In this document: positions 31,244-42,066 of the stretch, in pieces
Position numbering within the stretch: position 1 is the first letter of the stretch
Layout: each line of letters begins with the position of its first letter
Assembly: GCA_963210315.1 (NCBI GenBank)
Contig: OY723282.1
Span: 248,001-312,000 of the forward strand
From: Rhynchopus euleeides
Taxonomy: Eukaryota; Euglenozoa; Diplonemea; Diplonemida; Diplonemidae
DNA: 64,000 nt
Direction: 5' to 3'
Translations under genes and position numbers: made by a program
The notes under the pieces: model-generated
The model's input: the letters and a program-made list of their open reading frames with translations, nothing else
What the model was told of the DNA's origin: nothing
Database searches by the model: none

Positions 31244-32031
31244 CCTGGTTCCCCGACCCAAAAAACCTGGAAAAAGGGCTCGTTCCCCGCCCAGGCCTGC
31301 TCCTGCGCGTCCGGCAACCCACATGACCTATCCCAGCGGACAGATCTTGGGCCCCAAGACGAGCGAATTGGCACCTCCCTCACACACAAATGAAGAGCTC
31401 GTCACTCCTCCATCCCTCCCTCCCTCCCTCCCTCCCCACCCACTCCTATTTTCAGATCTGTGTTTGGATGGAAAAGAGGAGATGATGTTGAGCACACACA
31501 CGCGGAGGGGACGGGGAGGAAAATAAAACCGCAATTTTCTTTTTGTGAAGAAAAGGGGGGGGGGGTGGCACACGCGACACGGGGGACAGCACTTTTTTTT
31601 GGGGAGGATGAAGGAGAACGGGGAGGGGGGGAGGGGGGTGAGGGGAGGAGTGAATGACCCGTTCTTCTCTCCGGCATTCTGCCCTCTTCCCCCCCCCCTT
31701 CCCTCCCTCCCCCCCCGCATCAATAAACAGTGGGGCGGGTGGGGGGGAGGGGGTGGGGGGACGCTCGTTCCCACCACCCCCCCCCCCAACCCCAGTACAA
31801 AGCAGGCTAGATGTGTGGATGGGAACAGGGAAACGGGTATGTGATCTCCTCCCGCTCGGCCCTCCCCCTCCCCCCCCTCCCCGCCTGAGTCAGCCAAGGC
31901 ATACGCGATACAAGGTGTAAGGTGATGTCTGGCTGAGACTTGCAAATGGAGAGGGTGGGTGGGGTGGGGATGGGGAGGGGAAGGTGGAGGTGGAGGGGGG
32001 GAGGAGCTCTGCACTATCACAGATCATTAGA
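31244..32031. other. No gene seen; polypurine/polypyrimidine tracts
   Basis: TCCC repeats at 31413-31440 and several C or G tracts. It includes the 3' flank of cytochrome b5. Confidence 0.5.
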
Positions 32032-32113
32032 TCACTGGCCCTCAATCGACTTGCGGTACTTGTTCATGTAGAAGTACGCAATCACCACGGCGAGGATGGC
32101 GAAGATCAGCCAC
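32032..32113 (-). CDS. Cytochrome b5, exon 2 (membrane anchor)
   Basis: Minus strand, after the acceptor CTCTGCAACAG: the exon completes a Lys codon begun in exon 1 and reads WLIFAILAVVIAYFYM, then NKYRKSIEGQ and stop TGA (32032-32034). This is a single hydrophobic helix with a short basic tail, as in tail-anchored microsomal cytochrome b5. Together with exon 1 (54876-55186) the coding length is 393 nt, 130 aa, close to the usual ~130-135. The match in phase, anchor type and total length makes the join convincing despite the 22.8 kb between the exons. Confidence 0.88.
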
Positions 32114-33044
32114 CTGTTGCAGAGGGGTTTGTGGTGTTTGTGGAATGGGGGGGGCGGGGGGGTAGGTTACACGGTGGGATCTTGTAAATTTTACATGTAT
32201 AACTACAAGTATATACATGTACCGGGGGGTGTCGATTATATCCAATTTTGTCAAAAAAATTTAAAAAAATCGGGGAAAAAACGCTGAATTTCGATGAAAA
32301 AAGGCGAAAAAAAGAGTATGGGGAGTTGGGTCCAGTTTAGCAAAGTTGTGATATTTTTCGGGTGTTTTTTTGAATGGGAACCCGATGATATGTGAATGAC
32401 ATGTGATGAAAAAGCATCCGCTGGACAAACCCCAAGCTTGCTGCAGCAAGCATCCGCAACGGCCAGTGGGAGTAGGGGGGGGGGGGGGCGGGGGCCTCCT
32501 GTCAGTCCGGTCTGATCTGCGACACGGTACGGCACACCGGCAGAATGCCGCTGACGGAACAACAAACAGTCCACGAGAGACGACCGCACGAGAACTGATA
32601 CGATATCCAAGTCGCTAAGTAAGTCACACCACATGGACGTGATCTGCTCCTTTCTTTGGTTAAAAAAGGGAAAGGCACGTGGGAAGGACACTGAAGGTCG
32701 GAGGCTCCACCGAAAGAATCTCGGAAGGATGATACCTCGGCCGCGCGTTGAAGAGCGCGGGATCTTCCACTTACTGGGAAGGATGTCTGACACTCGCCTG
32801 ATATGGCGGGGGGGGGGGGGGGTCGAAAAGGAAAGCCCGGGCCCGGAAAAGTTTCTGCCGATGGATCTTCGACAGACGAAACGAATGCGAAACAAATACC
32901 TGCTGGAATAGTGTAGCCACAGCTCATCAGAGCTGTCAACTGCACTGAGTTCTGCAAGCCCAAAATCACAGATAACGAAACGAAGCAAACCATAGATCAT
33001 AACAAAACGAGGCAGGGCGTCATCTCTTCGACCCTGCCTGGCAA

Positions 33045-33260
33045 TTACCTGCCCTTCTTCGCAGCCTTCCCGCCGGGCTTCTTCGCCCCACCCTTCTTCG
33101 GAGCGGCCTTTTGCTTGGGGGTAGCAGACCCCCCCCTGGGTTTCTTGTTTGGGGGGGCCGTCCCGCTAGCAGGCGAGCTCTCTGAAGGCCGCTTCTTCTG
33201 CGGCTGCGCAGGGGTCTTCTTCTCCTTCGTAGGGGGCGCCTGCTTCTGCCGACCTCTCAC
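33045..33260 (-). CDS. Lys/Pro-rich histone-H1-like tail (partial)
   Basis: Minus frame ending at 33045: KEKKTPAQPQKKRPSESSPA, then GGAKKPGGKAAKKGR and stop. The composition is that of an H1 tail or nuclear-localisation tract. There is no ATG; a possible acceptor (GGTCGGCAG) lies at about 33247. Upstream is the minisatellite, so it may be a 3' exon whose intron holds the array, or a captured fragment inside P. Confidence 0.4.
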   Translation of the reverse strand: MRGRQKQAPPTKEKKTPAQPQKKRPSESSPASGTAPPNKKPRGGSATPKQKAAPKKGGAKKPGGKAAKKGR

Positions 33261-35150
33261 ATAGGTTCCAAGGCATGGGGCAACCTCTCACATAGGTTCC
33301 CAGGCATGGGGCAACCTCGCAGATAGGTTCCAAGGCATGGGGCAACCTCTCACATAGGTTCCAAGGCATGGGGCAACCTCGCAGATAGGTTCCAAGGCAT
33401 GGGGCAACCTCTAACATAGGTTCCCAGGCATGGGGCAACCTCGCAGATAGGTTCCAAGGCATGGGGCAACCTCTAACATAGGTTCCAAGGCATGGGGCAA
33501 CCTCTCACATAGGTTCCCAGGCATGGGGCAACCTCGCAGATAGGTTCCAAGGCATGGGGCAACCTCGCAGATAGGTTCCAAGGCATGGGGCAACCTCTCA
33601 CATAGGTTCCAAGGCATGGGGCAACCTCGCAGATAGGTTCCAAGGCATGGGGCAACCTCTAACATAGGTTCCCAGGCATGGGGCAACCTCGCAGATAGGT
33701 TCCAAGGCATGGGGCAACCTCTCACATAGGTTCCCAGGCATGGGGCAACCTCGCAGATAGGTTCCAAGGCATGGGGCAACCTCTCACATAGGTTCCCAGG
33801 CATGGGGCAACCTCGCAGATAGGTTCCAAGGCATGGGGCAACCTCTCACATAGGTTCCAAGGCATGGGGCAACCTCTCACATAGGTTCCCAGGCATGGGG
33901 CAACCTCGCAGATAGGTTCCAAGGCATGGGGCAACCTCTCACATAGGTTCCCAGGCATGGGGCAACCTCGCAGATAGGTTCCAAGGCATGGGGCAACCTC
34001 TCACATAGGTTCCAAGGCATGGGGCAACCTCTCACATAGGTTCCCAGGCATGGGGCAACCTCGCAGATAGGTTCCAAGGCATGGGGCAACCTCTCACATA
34101 GGTTCCAAGGCATGGGGCAACCTCTAACATAGGTTCCCAGGCATGGGGCAACCTCGCAGATAGGTTCCAAGGCATGGGGCAACCTCGCAGATAGGTTCCA
34201 AGGCATGGGGCAACCTCTAACATAGGTTCCAAGGCATGGGGCAACCTCTCACATAGGTTCCCAGGCATGGGGCAACCTCGCAGATAGGTTCCAAGGCATG
34301 GGGCAACCTCGCAGATAGGTTCCAAGGCATGGGGCAACCTCTCACATAGGTTCCAAGGCATGGGGCAACCTCGCAGATAGGTTCCAAGGCATGGGGCAAC
34401 CTCTCACATAGGTTCCCAGGCATGGGGCAACCTCGCAGATAGGTTCCAAGGCATGGGGCAACCTCTCACATAGGTTCCCAGGCATGGGGCAACCTCGCAG
34501 ATAGGTTCCAAGGCATGGGGCAACCTCTCACATAGGTTCCAAGGCATGGGGCAACCTCTCACATAGGTTCCCAGGCATGGGGCAACCTCGCAGATAGGTT
34601 CCAAGGCATGGGGCAACCTCTCACATAGGTTCCCAGGCATGGGGCAACCTCGCAGATAGGTTCCAAGGCATGGGGCAACCTCTCACATAGGTTCCAAGGC
34701 ATGGGGCAACCTCTCACATAGGTTCCCAGGCATGGGGCAACCTCGCAGATAGGTTCCAAGGCATGGGGCAACCTCTCACATAGGTTCCAAGGCATGGGGC
34801 AACCTCTAACATAGGTTCCCAGGCATGGGGCAACCTCGCAGATAGGTTCCAAGGCATGGGGCAACCTCGCAGATAGGTTCCAAGGCATGGGGCAACCTCT
34901 AACATAGGTTCCAAGGCATGGGGCAACCTCTCACATAGGTTCCCAGGCATGGGGCAACCTCGCAGATAGGTTCCAAGGCATGGGGCAACCTCGCAGATAG
35001 GTTCCAAGGCATGGGGCAACCTCTCACATAGGTTCCAAGGCATGGGGCAACCTCGCAGATAGGTTCCAAGGCATGGGGCAACCTCTAACATAGGTTCCCA
35101 GGCATGGGGCAACCTCGCAGATAGGTTCCAAGGCATGGGGCAACCTCTGT
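33258..35150. repeat. 31 bp minisatellite, ~61 copies, with higher-order period
   Basis: Unit AGGTTCCAAGGCATGGGGCA plus ACCTCTCACAT. Variants are CTCACAT, CTAACAT or CGCAGAT at one site and CCAAGG or CCCAGG at another. The variant pattern repeats with a 22-unit (682 bp) offset: the translations at 33722-33958 and 34404-34640 are identical, as are those at 33877-34206 and 34559-34888. Open frames across it are artefacts of the repeat. Confidence 0.95.
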
Positions 35151-35530
35151 GGGTTCATCACTATTCGTTTTTTCGTGTGGACCTGTCTCTCATTTGAGGC
35201 CCGAGAATCGCGTTTCCGAGGCCTGTGCGTGGTCGCAGTGCCCTCTGATGTCCAAAAACTACCCATTTTGGCCCCGAAAAAAAATGCGAGCATCTCCCCC
35301 TACAAACCCCGGCCTTACCACAACACAGGCCCGAAAAACCGGGAACCGGGAAAACCGGGAAAAACCGGGAATCTGGGGTGTCGATTCAGTTTCATTCCCG
35401 GTTTTGGATTCCCGGTTTTTCCGGCCTCCGGAGGGGATTTTTTCACGGATTTTCGCCAAGGGAAAAAAACCAGGGAACCGGGAATTTCCGGGAAAAGCCG
35501 GGAAATACCGGGAAAAGTCGACACCCCCCA

Positions 35531-35875
35531 CCGTATACGTAAATATTTTGGAACGTAAATATTATGGAACGTAATTATTATGGAACGTAAATATTTTGGA
35601 ACGCTGGTGGGTTGGCGTTCCAGATTTTTTTCGTTCCATAATATTTACAGGGCTTTCTGCGACTCGGGGACTTGGACCAGGTGATCGGACGGCATACAGA
35701 GTCCCTGACGGGACCTACTCGTGCACTTTTCGCGCGATTCCTGAGGCAAGCCATCCTCACCACCGAGTCCCCAACTGGCCCTGTAAATATTATGGAACGT
35801 AAATATTATGGAACGGACCGGGCAAAAATGGGCCCGTTCCATAATATTTACGTTCCATAATATTTACGTATACGG
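35531..35875. mobile_element. MITE2, 345 bp
   Basis: Same family and length as MITE1, opposite orientation. Right TA at 35876-35877; its left TA is at 32220-32221, displaced by P, which inserted two bases into the MITE end. It sits in L2. Confidence 0.88.
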
Positions 35876-35941
35876 TATTATACATGTATAATACTTGCAT
35901 GTCAACTATTATACTTGTATTTTTACTTGATATACATGCAT

Positions 35942-36898
35942 GGTTTTCAACAGATCTTTACGAAGATGTTGGCTGGAAAACGGCTTTTTTAAAGATCTTT
36001 GTAAAATTTTCAATTTTCCTAAGATCTTGGTATTTTTTACTAAGATCTTAGCTAAGATCTTAGTTTTTCCCCCATATTCCTTGTTGACTGACTGGAGATA
36101 CACTCCCTGACGAGGCCCAGGACGATTTTTCCTGCCGGCAGCGTACGACACAATGCACGGCGTCAGCAAACATATACTGACTGAGAGCGGTTGCGGCTGA
36201 ACGGTGTTGTGACTGCATTTCATAGCTTACCTTCTCCCCCACAAATCCCTCCTGATCGCAATCTGTGCCTGTTCCTGAGTGTGTCTTGCTGTCGCCGATG
36301 AGCTGCTTGCCGCAAACCCCACCCCAACATGCCTCGCCACAATCATCATCCGGAAGCCGGCGCTTGTCGACGAGGCTGTGGAGCTGGGCATCTACACGAG
36401 GCTTGCGAATGGGGAAGTGCAAGAAGAGGGCAGAAAGCTGAAGCGGTCAAAGGGGGAGGTGGCGGAGGCTGTGGCGAAGTTCCGGATCCGCAATCGACAG
36501 CAGGGGCCTGGGAGTGACACAGTGCCACAGACGCAGGGACGGCAGCCCCTTCCCTCCACAGTTGAGAGGCGTGCGGCATCGGCACGGATCGCTGAGAAGG
36601 GGGCTGCCGCCAACATTCCGAAGCAGGCGAAGGTGAAGGCCTACGACCTTTCTGCACCTCTGATAGATGTGATCGACGAGTTCGACACCTGCTCACAGGT
36701 GGAGCTCGGCAAGGCACCCAGAATACGAAAGGATATTTGCAAAAAAACTAAGATCTTACCTAAGATCTTCGAAAAAAATACTAAGATCTTAATTTTTGTG
36801 CTTTTTTTCACTAAGATCTTAACAGAAAAAAAATTACGACGACGAAGACATGCTCGACGGGTTTCGGGAAGAAAAGGGGGTAAGATCTGTTGATAACC
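35942..36898. mobile_element. Element M, 957 bp, with AGATCT palindromes
   Basis: Ends GGTTTTCAACAGATCTT and AAGATCTGTTGATAACC. Both ends hold arrays of CTAAGATCTTAG-type palindromes (35955-36065 and 36745-36830). It is inserted in L2 after ACATGCAT. Exact target duplication is blurred by the palindromic target. Confidence 0.8.
36279..36893 (+). CDS. Unknown ORF within element M
   Basis: Open frame with coding-like stretch PALVDEAVELGIYTRLANGE, a Lys-rich segment (GRKLKRSKGEVAEAVAKFR) and SAPLIDVIDEFDTCSQVEL, up to about 36720. After that it runs into the palindromes. No ATG at the start, which suggests an exon or a remnant. Family not recognised. Confidence 0.35.
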   Translation: MCLAVADELLAANPTPTCLATIIIRKPALVDEAVELGIYTRLANGEVQEEGRKLKRSKGEVAEAVAKFRIRNRQQGPGSDTVPQTQGRQPLPSTVERRAASARIAEKGAAANIPKQAKVKAYDLSAPLIDVIDEFDTCSQVELGKAPRIRKDICKKTKILPKIFEKNTKILIFVLFFTKILTEKKLRRRRHARRVSGRKGGKIC

Positions 36899-37186
36899 AT
36901 GTACATGTATTTTACATGTATATTTCAGGCATTTACATGTATTTTACATGTATAATACTTGCATGACAAGTATTATACATGTAAAATACATGTAAATGCC
37001 TGAAATATACATGTAAAATACATGTATATCAAGTAAAAATACAAGTATAATAGTTGACATGCAAGTATTATACTTGTATTTTTACTTGATATACCTGGGA
37101 CCCCCCGTGTATAAGTCCCCCCCCCTTACCCCCGTGTTTAAGTCCCCCCCTGGGGGTCTGGCGGGGGGGGGACTTAAACACGGTGG

Positions 37187-37881
37187 TACACGGTGGGATC
37201 TTGTAAATTTTACATGTATAACTACAAGTATATACATGTATTATACATGTATAATACTTGCATGTCAACTATTATACATGTATAATACATGTATATGCCT
37301 GAAATATACATGTAAAATACATGTATATCAAGTAAAAATACAAGTATAATACTTGCATGTCAACTATTATACTTGTATTTTTACTTGATATACATGTATT
37401 TTACATGTATATTTCAGGCATTTACATGTATTTTACATGTATAATACTTGTCATGCAAGTATTATACATGTAAAATACTTGCATGACAAGTAAAATACTT
37501 GCATGCAAGTAAAATACATGTATTTTACTTGCATGCAAGTATTTTACTTGTCATGCAAGTATTATACATGTATTTTACTTGTCATGCAAGTATTTTACAT
37601 GTATAATACTTGCATGACAAGTATTATACATGTAAAATACATGTAAATGCCTGAAATATACATGTAAAATACATGTATATCAAGTAAAAATACAAGTATA
37701 ATAGTTGACATGCAAGTATTATACTTGTATTTTTACTTGATATACATGTATTTTACATGTATATTTCAGGCATATACATGTATTATACATGTATAATAGT
37801 TGACATGCAAGTATTATACATGTATAATACATGTATATACTTGTAGTTATACATGTAAAATTTACAAGATCCCACCGTGTA
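37187..37881. mobile_element. Element L1: 695 bp near-perfect palindrome
   Basis: TA-CACGGTGGGATC at the left, GATCCCACCGTG-TA at the right. The whole element reads almost the same on both strands about a centre near 37534, and is built from smaller palindromes such as TACATGTA, ACTTGCATGCAAGT and TTATACATGTATAA. No coding capacity. It is inserted next to the left end of N. Confidence 0.92.
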
Positions 37882-38241
37882 AGGGGAGGGTGCCCCAGCC
37901 CAGCCCCCCCCCCCCCCCCGCCGCCGCCCCCGGCCGGGGGTGGGCTGGGCTGGGCTGGGCTGGGCGGGGGGTTTGGGGTGGACAGGGCTGGGCGGGGGGG
38001 GGCGTTTGGGGTGCATATGGTGTCATGTGAATCGGCAAGCTTTGGCATTTCTTCACTTAGTGATGACCCCTCCCCGAGCCCATGAACCCAAATCAGCAAA
38101 CTCCTCGTCTTTTTCCCTGCTAGCACCTGCAAGCACACCACCGACTCGCAAACCCCTTGTGTCCTGATCTCTCCCCTCGCACCTCCTGTCACTTGCACAT
38201 CCACACATCCTCATTGATTGCAGGAATAATCCACATCGACA

Positions 38242-41223
38242 ATGGCCCCCACCCAGCCGTCCCTTTTCGGGTTCATCGAGCATGGAAAGCGCAAGCAGGT
38301 TGCACGCGTGTCGGTGTGCGCGGTTCTGTGTGCCTGTGCCTGTCTTGGAGTCGCGATTTCTGCAACAGCCGAATCCCCGCCGCACCGTCCAACTGACCAA
38401 CCGCCACCTGATCCGCCCCTCCTCCGCGCATCCCTCCCGCCTGCACCTCCCCAGTCCAGGCGCTCCCTCCGACGGATGGCAAGGTCGAAGCGCAAGAGGG
38501 AGTCTGACGTGGCGGAGGTCATCGTCCTGACACCGGACCTGTCGCCCCAACCCGATCCAGTGCCCCCGGGGAATCCCCTTCCGCTGTCGTCTCCCACTCC
38601 AGTTCCTCAGATCACGGGTATCGAAAATGTGGGTAACACGTGCTACGCGGCCTCGTTGATGCAGTTTCTCCGTGCAAGCTGGCTTGGGACTGCGAACCTG
38701 CCTGATGTCGCGGTCGAACCCATCATCCCTGTTGATGTGGACACCCCCGAGACTGACACAGCTGCACGCCGGGCGGAACTCGAGGCAAGCAACCGTGCCG
38801 CCCTTGCAACCTGCAGAACGGGGTTTCTTGGTTTCCTCCGTGGCCCGCGCGATATCAGGACGCTGGTGAGCCCGATTGCCGAGGACTTTACCATCGGGGT
38901 TCAACATGATGCTTCGGAGTTATACAGTACTGCCATCGCCTCCTCGCTGACTGACGAAGAGCTTGGTCCAGGACTTGTGCAGAGGTCGGGGACCCTCCAA
39001 TGCACCATCTGCCCAGCGACCCGGGCATTTTCAGAGTTCCCTGCGGCCCAGTTGACACTCGCTGCTGACAATGTCGGCGATGAGAGTACTGTCACTGTGA
39101 CGGAACTGTTGCAGAAGGAGTGTGCTGAGAGCACTGTCACAGAAGTGATGTGCGAGGGGGAGTGCAAGCGAGAGGTCCCTCACAGGATCCTTCCTGAGAT
39201 CGCAGTCCAGCCAGGAACGACCGACCTGCTGTTGAGCGCAAAGCGGTTTGACCTCGACGACGGTACTGGCAGCAGCATCAAGCGTCAGTACCTGCTCCAG
39301 CCTGACCCGGTGGTCACCGTGGGGGGTTCCCAGTTCACCCTCCGAGCGGTGGTTCACCATCTCGGGAGCAGTGGGTTCAGCGGCCATTACGTGACCGACG
39401 TGCTGACCACTGACGGATGGTACCGTGCAAACGACAGCCAGGTGAGTGCAACCGACCCTCCAACCCAGGCATCACAGACACCATACCTCCTCTTATACTC
39501 ATCACGTCAGGGGTCACTTCCGCGGGGTCCCGATGCTCCTGCAGACACCGTCCTTCCTGCCCCTTCGACCGACCCGCATGTTGCTGATCCCGATCTGTCA
39601 GCACTGCCTGCTTCTTCTTCTTCTGATCCTGCCGGTCCAAGTTCGAAGCGCCGGACACGTGCTGACACTCGCTTGGCCCCAGCGCGCTTCCGCCCAGATG
39701 CCCAGTTCAAGTTGACTGTGGTAGAGATGATGGACGCAAAGGGCACTGCGGCAACAGCACGACACCTCCTCAACAACAACCCCAACTACCGGAACGGCAC
39801 CGTCGACTCGATCGAGCGGTCCATTCGCCGCTGGTCCAAGGGGCGTGCTGACCTGAAGGTCCTGCGCAACAAGTCGACCGGGACGAAATCGGCACATGCA
39901 GGCAAAGCTCGGGTCCATGAAGAGAGTGAGCAGGAGGTCTTTGCATGGATTCTTGCTCGGCGCGCGAAGAACATCATCATTTCTGGCGAACAGTGTCGCG
40001 CACTCTTCCAGCAGATCCTGAAACGCAAGGACCTGGAGGAGCCGAAGAACATGGACTCGTGGTGGGAGAGCTTCCGTCGTCACTACTCCATCAAGACCCG
40101 CCGCATCGGATCCCACTCGTCTGTCCACATTCCCAAGGATGACTGGTTGATTCGGGATACCCGCATGACCGTGATGGCTGCGGCAGCCAGCGGGGCCTTC
40201 CGGTACGTCTTCGGCATGGACGAGATGCGGCTCCCGCTGGACAGCGTCGCCTCCACGACGATCAGCCAGTCGTCGCAGTTCGAGCCCCGGGTGTGTGCGG
40301 CGACGACGGGCTCGGAAAAGGTGAACACAACTGGCGTTCTGACGTGGGGGGTCGAGGTCGACGTTAATGAAGGTGATGATGCCTGTGAGGTTAATATTCG
40401 TCGAGTGATTCCTGTGACTCCCATGTTGATCTGGCAAGGCCCACGCACACGCAATACTGGGCGAGGACGCCCAACCGTCTACCAAAATCGCGAGGAGCTG
40501 TCCGGGAACGGCGTTCACTTCACCTGCCAGGCTGAGGGTAGGATGAACACCCCCGTGATGCTTGAGTACTTGGAGACCCTACCCCAACTTCCCGCAACTG
40601 AAAAGGCACTGCTTGTAATGAATGGTTATGCCAATCACTACGCAACTGAAGTTGTCAAGAGAGCGCGTGAGAAGGGATTTATTATTTTTATCATCCCGCC
40701 CAACCGCTCTGGTCGTCTCAACATTGGTGACCAGAGCGGTTGCAATCTCAAAGTCCGGAAGAGCCTGAAGGACCTGTGGTCATCATGGGCAGGTCCTTTG
40801 CTCGTGAAGTTGGAGGAAGGTGAGAAGCTCGCCCCACCCCGCCGCCCACAAGTGTGCCAGTGGCTGAGGGATGCCTACAGGTCGGTCTCGGATGAGAACG
40901 TCTGTAGTGCCTTCCGTGCTGCCCTCTGGCCCTCAGCTCTGTGTCAAAAGAACATGGATGTCACAGAGCTGAGGAACACACCTTGTGTGCGCTACCACCC
41001 CTCCCAGGATGTCCTGGATTTGCGGGAATCTGTGCATGACTGTGTCGTTCAGATATCCCAGGATGATTTTGAAATCCTAAGTGACATTGAGGACAAGAAG
41101 GTAGGAGACAGGTGGGGGTTCACACGGATTGTGTCCGGTCCTCAGTACGAAGGCCGTGGCCAACGCCGTCAGCTGATCCCGGGACCCAACATGGAGTATG
41201 TTGAGTTCCGAAAGGTCGCCTAA
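38242..41223 (+). CDS. USP-type deubiquitinase fused to a pogo/Tigger transposase (993 aa)
   Basis: The N-terminal part is a ubiquitin-specific protease (peptidase C19): Cys box GIENVGNTCYAASLMQFL with Cys134, QHDASEL around 221-227 and the His box SGFSGHYVTDV with His382. The C-terminal part is a pogo-like transposase: helix-turn-helix from ~488 (FKLTVVEMMDAKG), a CENP-B-like domain ~550-610, and a DDE_1 core with Asp660 (FGMDEMR), Asn794 where the second Asp is expected (VMNGYANHY) and Asp830 (NIGDQSG). One long exon. ATG 38476 (MARSKRKRES) is an alternative start, since 38242-38475 encodes a hydrophobic then Pro-rich stretch that could be partly intronic. The protease looks catalytically complete; the transposase probably does not. 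Confidence 0.88.
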   Translation: MAPTQPSLFGFIEHGKRKQVARVSVCAVLCACACLGVAISATAESPPHRPTDQPPPDPPLLRASLPPAPPQSRRSLRRMARSKRKRESDVAEVIVLTPDLSPQPDPVPPGNPLPLSSPTPVPQITGIENVGNTCYAASLMQFLRASWLGTANLPDVAVEPIIPVDVDTPETDTAARRAELEASNRAALATCRTGFLGFLRGPRDIRTLVSPIAEDFTIGVQHDASELYSTAIASSLTDEELGPGLVQRSGTLQCTICPATRAFSEFPAAQLTLAADNVGDESTVTVTELLQKECAESTVTEVMCEGECKREVPHRILPEIAVQPGTTDLLLSAKRFDLDDGTGSSIKRQYLLQPDPVVTVGGSQFTLRAVVHHLGSSGFSGHYVTDVLTTDGWYRANDSQVSATDPPTQASQTPYLLLYSSRQGSLPRGPDAPADTVLPAPSTDPHVADPDLSALPASSSSDPAGPSSKRRTRADTRLAPARFRPDAQFKLTVVEMMDAKGTAATARHLLNNNPNYRNGTVDSIERSIRRWSKGRADLKVLRNKSTGTKSAHAGKARVHEESEQEVFAWILARRAKNIIISGEQCRALFQQILKRKDLEEPKNMDSWWESFRRHYSIKTRRIGSHSSVHIPKDDWLIRDTRMTVMAAAASGAFRYVFGMDEMRLPLDSVASTTISQSSQFEPRVCAATTGSEKVNTTGVLTWGVEVDVNEGDDACEVNIRRVIPVTPMLIWQGPRTRNTGRGRPTVYQNREELSGNGVHFTCQAEGRMNTPVMLEYLETLPQLPATEKALLVMNGYANHYATEVVKRAREKGFIIFIIPPNRSGRLNIGDQSGCNLKVRKSLKDLWSSWAGPLLVKLEEGEKLAPPRRPQVCQWLRDAYRSVSDENVCSAFRAALWPSALCQKNMDVTELRNTPCVRYHPSQDVLDLRESVHDCVVQISQDDFEILSDIEDKKVGDRWGFTRIVSGPQYEGRGQRRQLIPGPNMEYVEFRKVA

Positions 41224-42066
41224 GACCGATCCTGGGGCCTTCGCTCTGTGTCTGCCGCCAAGGAGGCGACTTTCTTTTCCGCACACTGAAGGCCCCCATT
41301 AGAGATAGATGTGAATGTAGAGTAAAGGATGTCTCCCGACCCACCTCCCCATGATCCCCCTGACCAGTTTGCGCCGTCCCGACCCACCTCGCCCATTGTC
41401 CCCTGTCAGCCAGTTTGCCTCCCACCCAACCCCTTACCCCCGTGTTTAAGTCCCCCCCCCCCCCCGAAAATCGCCTCCAGGGGGGGGACTTAAACACGGG
41501 GGGTCCCAGGTACATGTATTTTACATGTATATTTCAGGCATACACATGTATTATACATGTATAATAGTTGACATGCAAGTATTATACATGTATAATACAT
41601 GTATATCAACCAAAATCTGAAAAACCGTATACTTTTTCAAAATTTTGAGTAAATGGCACTCCGCTACACCTTTTTCAACATTTTTTTTATCGTGTAACGT
41701 ACGGAATTGGCGCTTTTCAGGACAATAATTTTTCCAAAAAAAATATTTTTTTTTGGTGGAGAAATTCGGAAAAAACTGTTTTTGCCGATATTTTCTTCGG
41801 AATTTCACCCCCGCGGATCGCCACAAAAAGACCCGGTTTTTGACGGAATTTGAGAGTTGAGCTCCGTAGATTACACCATAAAAAAATCGGTGAATTTAGT
41901 GGAGTACAGTCCAATTTACTGCTGCCCAACCACTATAACCAACTTTCCTAAGGAAAATCCCCCCAAAAATCGACCCAAAAATGGGTCCGTCTCAGGGAGG
42001 CGTCCGGGCCGGAAACAAAATTTTTCCGGCCCAAAAATGTGATTCCTGTGTAGTTTTAGTGAGAAC
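41224..42066. other. Right end of N, an L2 fragment and the left part of Q
   Basis: No gene. A hairpin from the N end lies at 41438-41510, the L2 palindromes at 41513-41605 and A/T-rich Q sequence after 41606. Confidence 0.6.

Larger units (their letters stand above)
32224..35529. mobile_element. Element P, 3.3 kb, 3 bp duplication ACC
   Basis: Ends GGGGGGTGTCGA and TCGACACCCCCC, flanked by ACC at 32221-32223 and 35530-35532. Removing P restores the MITE2 end (TACCGTATACG) exactly. The 3 bp duplication suggests PIF/Harbinger type. It carries no transposase, only a short basic-protein frame and a 61-copy minisatellite. A second GGGGTGTCGATTCAG start at 35373 suggests a smaller MITE at its right end. 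Confidence 0.85.
37085..41510. mobile_element. Element N: pogo-type transposon, 4.4 kb, TA duplication
   Basis: Ends CCTGGGACCCCCCGTGTATA and its inverse finishing GGGGGGTCCCAGG at 41510. TA lies at 37083-37084 and 41511-41512. Removing N recreates ACTTGATATACATGTATTTT, exactly the sequence present in L1 at ~37386-37405. Each end also forms its own hairpin of GTGTTTAAGTCCCCC against GGGGGACTTAAACAC. It carries the USP-transposase gene and a nested L1. Confidence 0.93.

Noticed and set aside
33258-35150. CRISPR array
   Set aside because: Repeats are directly adjacent without unique spacers, and the genome is eukaryotic.
33166-35293. Many ORFs across the 31 bp minisatellite
   Set aside because: They are three phases of one short repeat and are broken wherever the CTAACAT variant makes a stop.
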